Source: JBMOPD01 sp049323615
GTDB taxonomy: Bacteria; Bacillota; Desulfotomaculia; Desulfotomaculales; Desulfocucumaceae
DNA: 22,461 nucleotides
Reading direction: 5' to 3'
NCBI GenBank assembly: GCA_049323615.1
Contig: JBMOPD010000098.1
Coordinates: 1 to 22,461 of the forward strand
The notes under the pieces are model-generated. The model did no database searches, was not told the DNA's origin, and was given only the letters and a program-made list of their open reading frames with translations. How positions within the stretch are numbered: position 1 is the stretch's first letter; the number at the start of each line of letters is the position of its first letter. This document shows positions 1 through 4,992 of the stretch, one piece after another. A program made the translations under genes and the position numbers.

Positions 1-90
1 CCATGCGGCTCTCGGGCTTTTGGCCGCATCCGGCGTCCAAATCGTCATCCGTTCCGGCTCATTCGCAAGAGACTGTAACAGTCTCCGGTA
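1..90. repeat. 90-bp terminal direct repeat, left copy
   Basis: These 90 bases are identical, base for base, to the last 90 bases of the window. The unit is highly structured: 3–9 (ATGCGGC) can pair with 23–29 (GCCGCAT), and 69–85 is a 17-bp palindrome, GAGACTGT-A-ACAGTCTC. No convincing protein is encoded on either strand; reading frames across it are short and of skewed composition. It may be the edge of a dispersed mobile or REP-like repeat at which an assembly stopped, or the overlap of a sequence that closes on itself. The identity of the repeat family is unknown to me. Confidence 0.9.
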
Positions 91-125
91 ATATCGCCCG
101 ATTGATGCCTTCTCCCTTTCGATAG

Positions 126-220
126 CAGCCTTTAAAATATTGTACGTCCCAAAAGAAGGAGCCGGGCTTTAGGAAAGGCTGTAAGCATTCTGGATTCCGG
201 ATTCTGAATTCTGGATTCCC
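126..220. repeat. inverted repeat and 7-bp tandem repeats in gene-free DNA
   Basis: Bases 91–408 hold no gene. CAGCCTTT at 126–133 and AAAGGCTG at 174–181 form perfect 8-bp inverted arms 40 bp apart. Directly after, 187–220 is a degenerate tandem array of a 7-bp unit, ATTCYGR, in nearly five copies (ATTCTGG, ATTCCGG, ATTCTGA, ATTCTGG, ATTCC). Further on, CGAACCTC occurs twice at a 14-bp period (366–373 and 380–387), just before the ribosome binding site of the next gene. These look like intergenic low-complexity repeats; no function can be assigned. Confidence 0.6.
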
Positions 221-264
221 GCCGCTGGAACAGCGGCGCCGCCCGCAAGGGCGGCTTTTTTTTT
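221..264 (+). terminator. double-hairpin Rho-independent terminator
   Basis: Two adjacent perfect hairpins are seen. The first is 221–237, GCCGCTG-GAA-CAGCGGC. The second is 238–255, GCCGCCC-GCAA-GGGCGGC, with a GNRA-type loop. The second is followed at once by nine T (256–264). This is a strong terminator for plus-strand transcription, yet no plus-strand gene lies upstream inside the window. The transcript it ends must start outside the window or be non-coding. Confidence 0.85.
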
Positions 265-408
265 GCCCCCGATGTATATTTTCCATATTAACTGGTTAAG
301 AATACCTCAATAAGGCTATTGCCGCGCAACTCCCGGCTTTTGGGGAGGGATGGAAACTGGGAATACGAACCTCAAAGGTCGAACCTCGAAATAAGGAGGG
401 CTTGAAAG

Positions 409-543
409 ATGAACTGCCAGATGTGCAATTGCCCGGTGGATATGGAGATCCAGTCCAACTGCGGAGCTTATTTATGCCCGGACTGTCTTTCCTCGTGCGA
501 GGAGAGGCAGGGGGACTGTACGGCGTGTCCGGTTATTGAATAA
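409..543 (+). CDS. 44-residue cysteine-rich small protein
   Basis: An ATG at 409 lies 8 bases after an excellent ribosome binding site (AAGGAGGG, 393–400), and the frame stays open for 44 codons to a TAA at 541. The product has nine cysteines in 44 residues, at 3, 6, 8, 18, 23, 26, 30, 37 and 40. These include three CxxC pairs (3–6, 23–26, 37–40), and the whole is acidic. The layout suggests a compact zinc- or other metal-binding knuckle, or a thiol-rich redox or metal-buffering peptide; I do not recognise a family. There is no signal peptide or membrane segment, so it should be cytoplasmic. A Rho-independent terminator follows 35 bp after the stop, so it appears to be a single-gene transcript. 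The strong Shine–Dalgarno, the dedicated terminator and the ordered cysteines make it a likely real gene in spite of its size. Confidence 0.75.
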   Translation: MNCQMCNCPVDMEIQSNCGAYLCPDCLSSCEERQGDCTACPVIE

Positions 544-577
544 GGCTTTGGCGGCTCAATTTTAAATAATTTTGCCG

Positions 578-605
578 GACCTTCCCAAAAGGGAGGTTTT
601 TTTTT
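578..605 (+). terminator. terminator after the cysteine-rich small gene
   Basis: A hairpin is formed by CCTTCCC (580–586), an AAAA loop (587–590) and GGGAGG (591–596). Nine T follow (597–605). Placed 35 bp after the stop at 543, it gives the 44-residue gene its own transcript end. Confidence 0.8.
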
Positions 606-673
606 GCGCCTGAACATTTTGTTCTTGTGCTCATTTGATCAATCTGTCTGTTCTTTGGACACTCCTTAAAAAT

Positions 674-705
674 GCCTCCCTATTCATTTCTGGTTAAATG
701 GAGGC
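674..705 (+). other. imperfect hairpin in the intergenic region
   Basis: GCCTC (674–678) pairs with GAGGC (701–705), and inside this CATTT (685–689) pairs with AAATG (696–700). The structure has a one-sided bulge and no T-run after it, so it is not a convincing terminator. It lies upstream of the sigma-54 promoter in the 435-bp gene-free stretch 544–978. Confidence 0.3.
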
Positions 706-722
706 TTTCCGGGGTCAAAACG

Positions 723-783
723 GCGGCTGACTGAAAAGCAGACACCCTTCTGTCCGCGGTTTAGTCAATTTGCCGTCAGCCGC
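723..783. promoter_or_regulatory. 9-bp inverted repeat upstream of sigma-54 promoter
   Basis: GCGGCTGAC at 723–731 and GTCAGCCGC at 775–783 are perfect inverted arms separated by 43 bp. The near arm ends 44 bp before the −24 element at 828, and the far arm lies about 100 bp upstream of it. Sigma-54 activators bind enhancer sites upstream of the promoter at about this range, so these half-sites are candidates for binding by an NtrC-type activator such as the one at 6801–8168. An RNA stem is the alternative. Confidence 0.45.
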
Positions 784-827
784 ACTGAAAAACCCCCTAA
801 ATATGTGATTTCTTTATCTAGGTAAGA

Positions 828-843
828 TGGCACACCCCTTGCT
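828..843 (+). promoter_or_regulatory. sigma-54 (RpoN) promoter
   Basis: TGGCAC (828–833), five bases, TTGCT (839–843). The invariant GG (829–830) and GC (841–842) are exactly 10 bp apart, as required for −24/−12 promoters, and the match to the TGGCAC-N5-TTGCW consensus is essentially perfect. Transcription should start near 855, leaving a leader of about 120 bases before the small membrane protein gene at 979. It requires an AAA+ activator; one is encoded in this window. Confidence 0.88.
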
Positions 844-978
844 ACTCATGTTGTTAATGGTTTGTGAAAGCAAGTGCAAAAAACATTAGGGAGGGGAGAG
901 TGCGGCTAAGGATTAGAGCCTTTCCGGTTTGAGAATAAAGGCTCTTATACGGAATTCATATTTACGGGGGTATTAAAA

Positions 979-1221
979 ATGAGGAGAAAGGGTCAGGCTA
1001 AGGTTGTGGGCCAGGCGGTTTTATGGGGAATATTTTCACTGGTATTGTACCTGATAGTATTTTTAAACCAGCAAACCGTAACAGAGATTTTCACCCGGGG
1101 AGGATTTTATGCCGTTCCGGTTATTTTGACCGCTCTGTTTTTTTCCTTCGTGCATGGGGTTTTTGCCAATTACTTCATCGAGGCAATGGGCTTTAAGCCG
1201 GTCAGCAAAGGGGGTCGCTGA
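979..1221 (+). CDS. small two-helix membrane protein, partner of TauE-like transporter
   Basis: This 80-residue protein has a basic N terminus and two hydrophobic segments, at about residues 10–29 and 44–64. It is therefore a small inner-membrane protein with both ends probably on the same side. It is the first gene after the sigma-54 promoter at 828–843. The start ATG is preceded by a G-rich but modest ribosome site (GGGGGT, 8 bases upstream). The stop codon lies one base before the start of the transporter gene, so the two are almost certainly cotranscribed and translationally linked. I do not recognise a named family. Its position suggests an accessory subunit or stabiliser of the transporter, which is inference. 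Confidence 0.8.
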   Translation: MRRKGQAKVVGQAVLWGIFSLVLYLIVFLNQQTVTEIFTRGGFYAVPVILTALFFSFVHGVFANYFIEAMGFKPVSKGGR

Positions 1222-1222
1222 A

Positions 1223-2404
1223 ATGAATCTCAGGCCATCGGGGCGCGCAAAACTACTATGCATAATGGTTCTGGGCGCGTTAACAATGTTTTTAATTCCG
1301 GGCGTCAGTGAAGCGGCCGGGGAGATGCTGAGCGAAAAAGACGTTGTCAAACAGTTTATTCAATTAAATGTTAAAAGTGCGCTTTTCCTGTTCATCCTGG
1401 GTTTTCTCGGCGGCCTGATCAGCGGGTTTATCGGTTCCGGAGGAGCCTTCGTCCTTACTCCCGGGATGATGACCCTGGGGGCGCCGGCGGCCATCGCCGT
1501 GGCCAGCAATATGTGCCACAAGTTTCCCAAGGCGCTGGTGGGGGCGTATAAGCGTTATAAGTACGGCCAGGTGGATATAAAACTGGGGTTGATAATGGCG
1601 GTTTCGGCCACGGTGGGCGTTCAGATAGGGATTAAGATCCAAAAATTTATTTTTGCCAAGTGGGGCGCGGCGGGTTCAAATCTTTACGTCAGCCTGGCTT
1701 TTGTAAGCATCCTTACAGTATTGGGATTGTATATACTATTCGATGCCAGAAGGGCGATGCGGGGAAATGTGGAGGATACCTCCTCCGGCCTGGCGGAAAA
1801 GATTAAAAAGTTTTCACTGCCACCCGTGATTCATTTTAAAAAGGCTAATGTGAAAGTGTCCCTGTGGGTAACCGTGCCGGTGGGGCTGGGCACCGGCATG
1901 CTTGCCGCCACCATTGCAGTGGGCGGCTTCATCGGAGTTCCCGGCATGATATATGTGCTGGGGGTGCCGGCCATGATGGCCAGCGCTACTGAGCTGGTAA
2001 TCGCCTTTGTGATGGGATTGACCGGATCGATAAACTGGGCGATGGGCGGCTTTGTGGATATCAGGATGGTTCTTTTGATCCTGGCCGGCTCTTTAATCGG
2101 CGTGCAGCTGGGCGCCGTGGGCACAACCTACGTGAAGGAGTATATGATTAAGCTGGTAATGTCTACCATTATGATTATCGTAGCAGTCAGCAGGGGGTTT
2201 GCCATGCCTGTCTACCTGCACCAGCTGGGTACAATAAAGCTGGCCCAGGGTACCATATCAGTGCTCAACAGCATCAGCTATATTTCCATGTGCACCGCTT
2301 TGGCTGTAGGTGGAGTTATTATCCTCGGCAGCATGCTGAAAAGGAAAAGAGAGCTTAAAACCGAACTGGAGAGGCAAACACAGCAAGTCACGCAGCAAAT
2401 ATAA
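1223..2404 (+). CDS. TauE/SafE (TSUP) family anion transporter, probable sulfite/organosulfur exporter
   Basis: This 393-residue polytopic membrane protein belongs to the TauE/SafE family, whose members move sulfite, sulfonates and related anions across the inner membrane. After an N-terminal hydrophobic segment (about residues 8–27) it shows the two-repeat TSUP architecture. The first repeat carries a glycine-rich helix with GSGGAF and an SNMCHKFPKAL stretch, and a charged linker separates it from a second glycine-rich block (AVGGFIGVPGM). The ATG at 1223 is chosen over the upstream in-frame ATG at 1154. It follows AAAGGGGG by 8 bases and comes directly after the stop of the preceding gene. 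The sigma-54 promoter drives the pair. The substrate cannot be read from sequence; in a sulfur-reducing Firmicute sulfite or a sulfonate is plausible. The C terminus is a hydrophilic tail rich in K, E and Q. Confidence 0.88.
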   Translation: MNLRPSGRAKLLCIMVLGALTMFLIPGVSEAAGEMLSEKDVVKQFIQLNVKSALFLFILGFLGGLISGFIGSGGAFVLTPGMMTLGAPAAIAVASNMCHKFPKALVGAYKRYKYGQVDIKLGLIMAVSATVGVQIGIKIQKFIFAKWGAAGSNLYVSLAFVSILTVLGLYILFDARRAMRGNVEDTSSGLAEKIKKFSLPPVIHFKKANVKVSLWVTVPVGLGTGMLAATIAVGGFIGVPGMIYVLGVPAMMASATELVIAFVMGLTGSINWAMGGFVDIRMVLLILAGSLIGVQLGAVGTTYVKEYMIKLVMSTIMIIVAVSRGFAMPVYLHQLGTIKLAQGTISVLNSISYISMCTALAVGGVIILGSMLKRKRELKTELERQTQQVTQQI

Positions 2405-2434
2405 CAACGAACAAAACCGTATTGAAATTTTGTT

Positions 2435-2470
2435 AAGGGTGCGCGGCAGATTATTGCCAGGCACCCTTTA
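2435..2470 (+). terminator. possible terminator after the transporter gene
   Basis: AAGGGTGC (2435–2442) pairs perfectly with GCACCCTT (2461–2468), with an inner GGCA/TGCC pairing (2445–2448 with 2455–2458). The stem is long, but only three T follow before an A-run, so termination may be partial. It separates the sigma-54 operon from the CBS genes. Confidence 0.5.
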
Positions 2471-2520
2471 AAAAATTACACTGGTGTTAAGCATACCGTT
2501 TTTCCTGGGGGCATCTTTCA

Positions 2521-3009
2521 ATGTATGAAAATAAAAAAGTCCGGGATATTATGGTGCCGATAAGCGAATACCCGGTTATTTATGAAGATACCCCTGTTGC
2601 CGAGGCCGTCGGGATAATGCGCGAATCGTTCCACCAAAAGGACGGCACCTGGTATGGTTTCCAGTCGGTGCTGGTGGTTAACCGCCGGCAAAGACTGGTG
2701 GGTATACTGACCCTCCGGGGTTTTCTTAAGGCTCTTAAAATACAGGCCGTCCTGGACCATATTTTAACGGGGGATCCGGTGGGACTGTTTTTTTTACCCC
2801 GGTTTTACGACAGCCTGGAAATCAAGACCAGGGACATCATGCGCCCGTTAAATCTCATTACCGTACAGGCGGACAGCGATATTTTCGAGGCCATAGCGGT
2901 AATGGTGAAGGGAAAAATAAATTCCTTGCCGGTAATGTCGGGTACGGAACTGGTGGGAGTTGTCCGGACCATTGACCTGTTCTGGACGGCGGGGGAATAT
3001 CTGGATTGA
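2521..3009 (+). CDS. tandem CBS-domain protein (first of two paralogues)
   Basis: This 162-residue cytoplasmic protein consists of two CBS domains and nothing else. The first runs from about residue 7 (VRDIMVP) to 75, and the second from about 103 (TRDIMRPL) to 160, each with the typical late LVGI/LVGV strand. CBS pairs (Bateman modules) bind adenine nucleotides such as AMP or ATP and act as energy sensors or as regulatory subunits. The ATG at 2521 follows a GGGGG run by about 9 bases. The next gene encodes a clear paralogue 18 bp downstream. With no catalytic domain, its partner is unknown; the transporter upstream and the kinase/regulator downstream are candidates by position only. Confidence 0.85.
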   Translation: MYENKKVRDIMVPISEYPVIYEDTPVAEAVGIMRESFHQKDGTWYGFQSVLVVNRRQRLVGILTLRGFLKALKIQAVLDHILTGDPVGLFFLPRFYDSLEIKTRDIMRPLNLITVQADSDIFEAIAVMVKGKINSLPVMSGTELVGVVRTIDLFWTAGEYLD

Positions 3010-3027
3010 CCAAAAGGGGATTGCACG

Positions 3028-3519
3028 GTGGACGGAAAAAAAACTGCCGGGGATATCATGGTCCCCATTAATGAGTACAATACCATTTCGGAAAACGCCA
3101 CCCTTTATGAAGCCATAAAGGTTCTGCGCAGCTCTTTTCACCGGGACGGGAAGGCCTGGTACGGACACCGCAGCGTTATAGTGCTGGGCAATGGCGGTGA
3201 ACTGGTGGGGGTTTTAAGCTTAAGGGGGCTGTTAAGGGCGGCCGGCCTGAAGGAACTGGACAATGACCCGCATTTTAAGGCTGAGTCCTGGGGCTGGTAT
3301 TATATTGACCGCCTGCGGAAAGAATCCAGGCTAAAGGTAAGGGATGTAATGCGGCCCCTGGCGGTGGCCACGGTGGACGCGGGGGACAGCGTCAGGGAGG
3401 TGGCCCTGGCCCTGTTAAAACACCAGGTTAATTCGCTGCCGGTATTGAAAAAGGGAAAACTTGTCGGCATGGTAAGGACGCTGGACATTTTTATGGCCAT
3501 CGGTGAATACTTTACCTGA
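3028..3519 (+). CDS. tandem CBS-domain protein (second of two paralogues)
   Basis: A 163-residue protein starting at GTG, 8 bases after AAAAGGGGA. Like its upstream neighbour it has two CBS domains, about residues 8–76 and 105–160. The two share many blocks: DIMVPI near the N terminus, SFH, WYG, LVG-L-LRG-L, RD(I/V)MRPL, VNSLPV/INSLPV and a C-terminal ID/LD-F-GEY motif. This indicates a tandem duplication followed by divergence. The middle linker differs most. The two probably form a heteromeric or homomeric Bateman assembly that binds adenine nucleotides. No effector domain is fused. Confidence 0.85.
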   Translation: MDGKKTAGDIMVPINEYNTISENATLYEAIKVLRSSFHRDGKAWYGHRSVIVLGNGGELVGVLSLRGLLRAAGLKELDNDPHFKAESWGWYYIDRLRKESRLKVRDVMRPLAVATVDAGDSVREVALALLKHQVNSLPVLKKGKLVGMVRTLDIFMAIGEYFT

Positions 3520-3523
3520 GTAT

Positions 3524-3540
3524 TTTGCACTATATGGATC
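3524..3540 (+). repeat. 17-bp near-perfect direct repeat, copy 1
   Basis: TTTGCACTATATGGATC here recurs at 3795–3811 with a single difference (TTTGCACTATATAGATC). The second copy carries the −12 element of a sigma-54-type promoter; this first copy lacks a GG at the −24 distance. The two copies bracket the gene-free stretch 3520–3784, suggesting a small duplication. Confidence 0.7.
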
Positions 3541-3714
3541 TAAACGACCCATCTGTTAAAAACTTATTGCCGGTACAGGCTGGAGAGTGACCGGAATTTA
3601 TACAATCAGAAAATATAAAATATTAATACAATAACCTCCCAAAGCCTTGAGACAAGGGGGATTAAGCATTCGGAGCAGGAAGGGATGTATAAAAAACGGA
3701 CAGCAATATTAAAA

Positions 3715-3730
3715 GCCGGTCAGATCCGGC
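3715..3730. promoter_or_regulatory. inverted repeat upstream of second sigma-54 promoter
   Basis: GCCGG (3715–3719), TCAGAT, CCGGC (3726–3730) form perfect 5-bp arms. The site ends 54 bp before the −24 element at 3785, a suitable place for an activator site. It could equally be an RNA stem belonging to a degenerate riboswitch-like leader (3745–3772). Only the symmetry is visible. Confidence 0.35.
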
Positions 3731-3784
3731 AGGGCCGTGGGTGACGGAAACCCGGTAAAATCGCACTGTAAGGAACTTTTCTGG

Positions 3785-3800
3785 TGGCATCTTATTTGCA
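3785..3800 (+). promoter_or_regulatory. sigma-54-type promoter for the small tail-anchored protein gene
   Basis: TGGCAT (3785–3790), five bases, TTGCA (3796–3800). GG (3786–3787) and GC (3798–3799) are exactly 10 bp apart. It differs from the consensus only at the last base of the −24 box. The predicted start is near 3812, about 56 bases before the TTG start at 3868. This rules out the in-frame GTG at 3784 as a start for that transcript. Confidence 0.75.
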
Positions 3801-3867
3801 CTATATAGATCCGCCTGACATAATCAGTATCTGTTTTGGGTATCAGAATGTAAGGGGTGTGGGATCT

Positions 3868-4056
3868 TTGAAGAATACAGTCAAGAAGATCCATTCCTGG
3901 ATGGAGCGAAACCTGGAGGAACCGTTTTTGAAGGCGGAAATGGCCAGGGCCGAACCGTCGGAGAAAACAAACGGCCTTTCCACAGGGGTCCAGTTTACTG
4001 CCGCAGCAGGCCTGGCAGTGCTGGTTTGCTGGGTGGTTGCGTCTGCCATTAAATGA
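3868..4056 (+). CDS. 62-residue tail-anchored membrane protein
   Basis: The start chosen is TTG at 3868, 8 bases after AAGGGGTG (3852–3859). The longer reading from 3784 would begin inside the sigma-54 promoter. The product has a charged, probably helical N-terminal half and one hydrophobic C-terminal segment at about residues 42–61. It therefore looks like a single-span protein anchored by its tail with the N terminus in the cytoplasm. No family is recognised. Its stop codon overlaps an ATG of the next frame (ATGA at 4053), so the two genes are likely read from one transcript. Control by sigma-54 suggests a condition-specific role together with the TauE-like operon. Confidence 0.6.
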   Translation: MKNTVKKIHSWMERNLEEPFLKAEMARAEPSEKTNGLSTGVQFTAAAGLAVLVCWVVASAIK

Positions 4057-4148
4057 GTCCACATACAGCAATTCAATTGTTGCTGTCAGACTTAACAATA
4101 ACAGCCGACGGCCCTGGCGGCACATGGCTATTACGGGGAGTGGATGCC

Positions 4149-4775
4149 TTGAGCAGCGGCGATTTTTTCAGTACCTTCGAGCTGTATAAGGAAAGATACC
4201 TGCAGCAGGATCAAGCCCTTGAGAACAGAAGAGCCCTGGACCATTTTGAAAGGTGGCTGAAGGGGAATAAAAGCCTGCTGCAGGTCAAAACCAGAGAGGT
4301 TAAAAACAAGAAGATAGACCTGGGCAAGTTTCTTACCCGCATTGTTTCGGAAGCCAAGAAAATACTGTCTGAAAAGGAGATACAGATAAACTGCATTTCC
4401 CTGGGATTAAAAGAGTCCTCAAAATGTATCAGTGTGTTCAGTGACAACACTGTTTACTACAGGCTGGGCAGGACCTGCCCGAGAATAGGGCCTTACGGGG
4501 GAATGGAACTGCTGGTAATGGAGTTAATAATGGACGGCAACAAAAACAATATTTTCATCCCCCTGTTAAAAAAGCTGGACAAATTGGAAAAGCTGCTGGG
4601 CAATAAAATCGAGAGGGAAAATCCCCGGGTTGAGGCCACCGGCAAATACAGGTTTAAATTGCTCTTCCCCTTTGAATATGACGAATCAGCTGGAAATATC
4701 AGCAACCTGGGCGGCATTCTGGCAAATTTTATTTATTTCACCAGGGATGAACTAAAAGAATTAAATATATATTAA
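4149..4775 (+). CDS. unrecognised protein, about 208 residues
   Basis: The frame is open from an ATG at 4053, which overlaps the preceding stop (ATGA) but has no clear ribosome site. The TTG at 4149 follows GGGGAG by 8 bases and is preferred, giving 208 residues; 240 residues is the alternative. The protein is soluble, rich in lysine, glutamate and leucine, and predicted mostly helical in its first half. A central region contains a YYRLGRTCPRIG stretch followed by GGMELLVMELI. A later part (LLKKLDKLEKLLGNKIERENP) loosely recalls the end of DUF4268-like nuclease-associated domains, but this is too weak to assign. There is no signal peptide or membrane segment. It probably works with the tail-anchored protein encoded just before it. 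Confidence 0.65.
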   Translation: MSSGDFFSTFELYKERYLQQDQALENRRALDHFERWLKGNKSLLQVKTREVKNKKIDLGKFLTRIVSEAKKILSEKEIQINCISLGLKESSKCISVFSDNTVYYRLGRTCPRIGPYGGMELLVMELIMDGNKNNIFIPLLKKLDKLEKLLGNKIERENPRVEATGKYRFKLLFPFEYDESAGNISNLGGILANFIYFTRDELKELNIY

Positions 4776-4799
4776 AAATGATTGTAACTTTAAATTTCA

Positions 4800-4853
4800 A
4801 ATAGCCGGCCTGACATTCGTGATGCTAATTGCCGTTTTAAACAATAGCCGGCC
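4800..4853 (+). repeat. 11-bp direct repeat that can form a stem
   Basis: AATAGCCGGCC occurs at 4800–4810 and again at 4843–4853. As GCCGGC is its own reverse complement, the two copies can also pair as a stem. The sequence after the second copy is T-rich (ATTTTATT), so a weak terminator for the preceding operon is possible. Confidence 0.35.
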
Positions 4854-4915
4854 ATTTTATTCGGAATGCTGGTGAAATATTGCACATATTCCAGAAAAGA
4901 TGGATGATATTGAAC

Positions 4916-4944
4916 TTTACTGCACTTCGACCCAGTTATATAAT
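4916..4944 (+). promoter_or_regulatory. probable sigma-A promoter of the kinase/regulator operon
   Basis: A perfect TATAAT (4939–4944) lies 17 bp after a weak −35 (TTTACT, 4916–4921) and about 48 bp before the kinase start. The AT-rich surroundings fit a promoter. The −35 is poor, so confidence is moderate. Confidence 0.5.
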
Positions 4945-4992
4945 ATACATATAGAAATATTTTTATTTTGAGGTACAGGCGGAAAAAGTTAC

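Noticed and set aside
59..286. 75-codon minus-strand frame near the left end
   Set aside because: It covers the double terminator and the 7-bp tandem repeats; composition follows these repeats and no ribosome site is present.
3784..3867. Longer start for the 62-residue tail-anchored protein
   Set aside because: A start at 3784 lies upstream of the predicted sigma-54 transcript start and has no ribosome site, while TTG 3868 has one at the right distance.
4870..4884. TGGTGA…TTGCA before the kinase as a third sigma-54 promoter
   Set aside because: GG and GC are only 9 bp apart and the −24 box is poor; the sigma-A TATAAT at 4939 is a better candidate.
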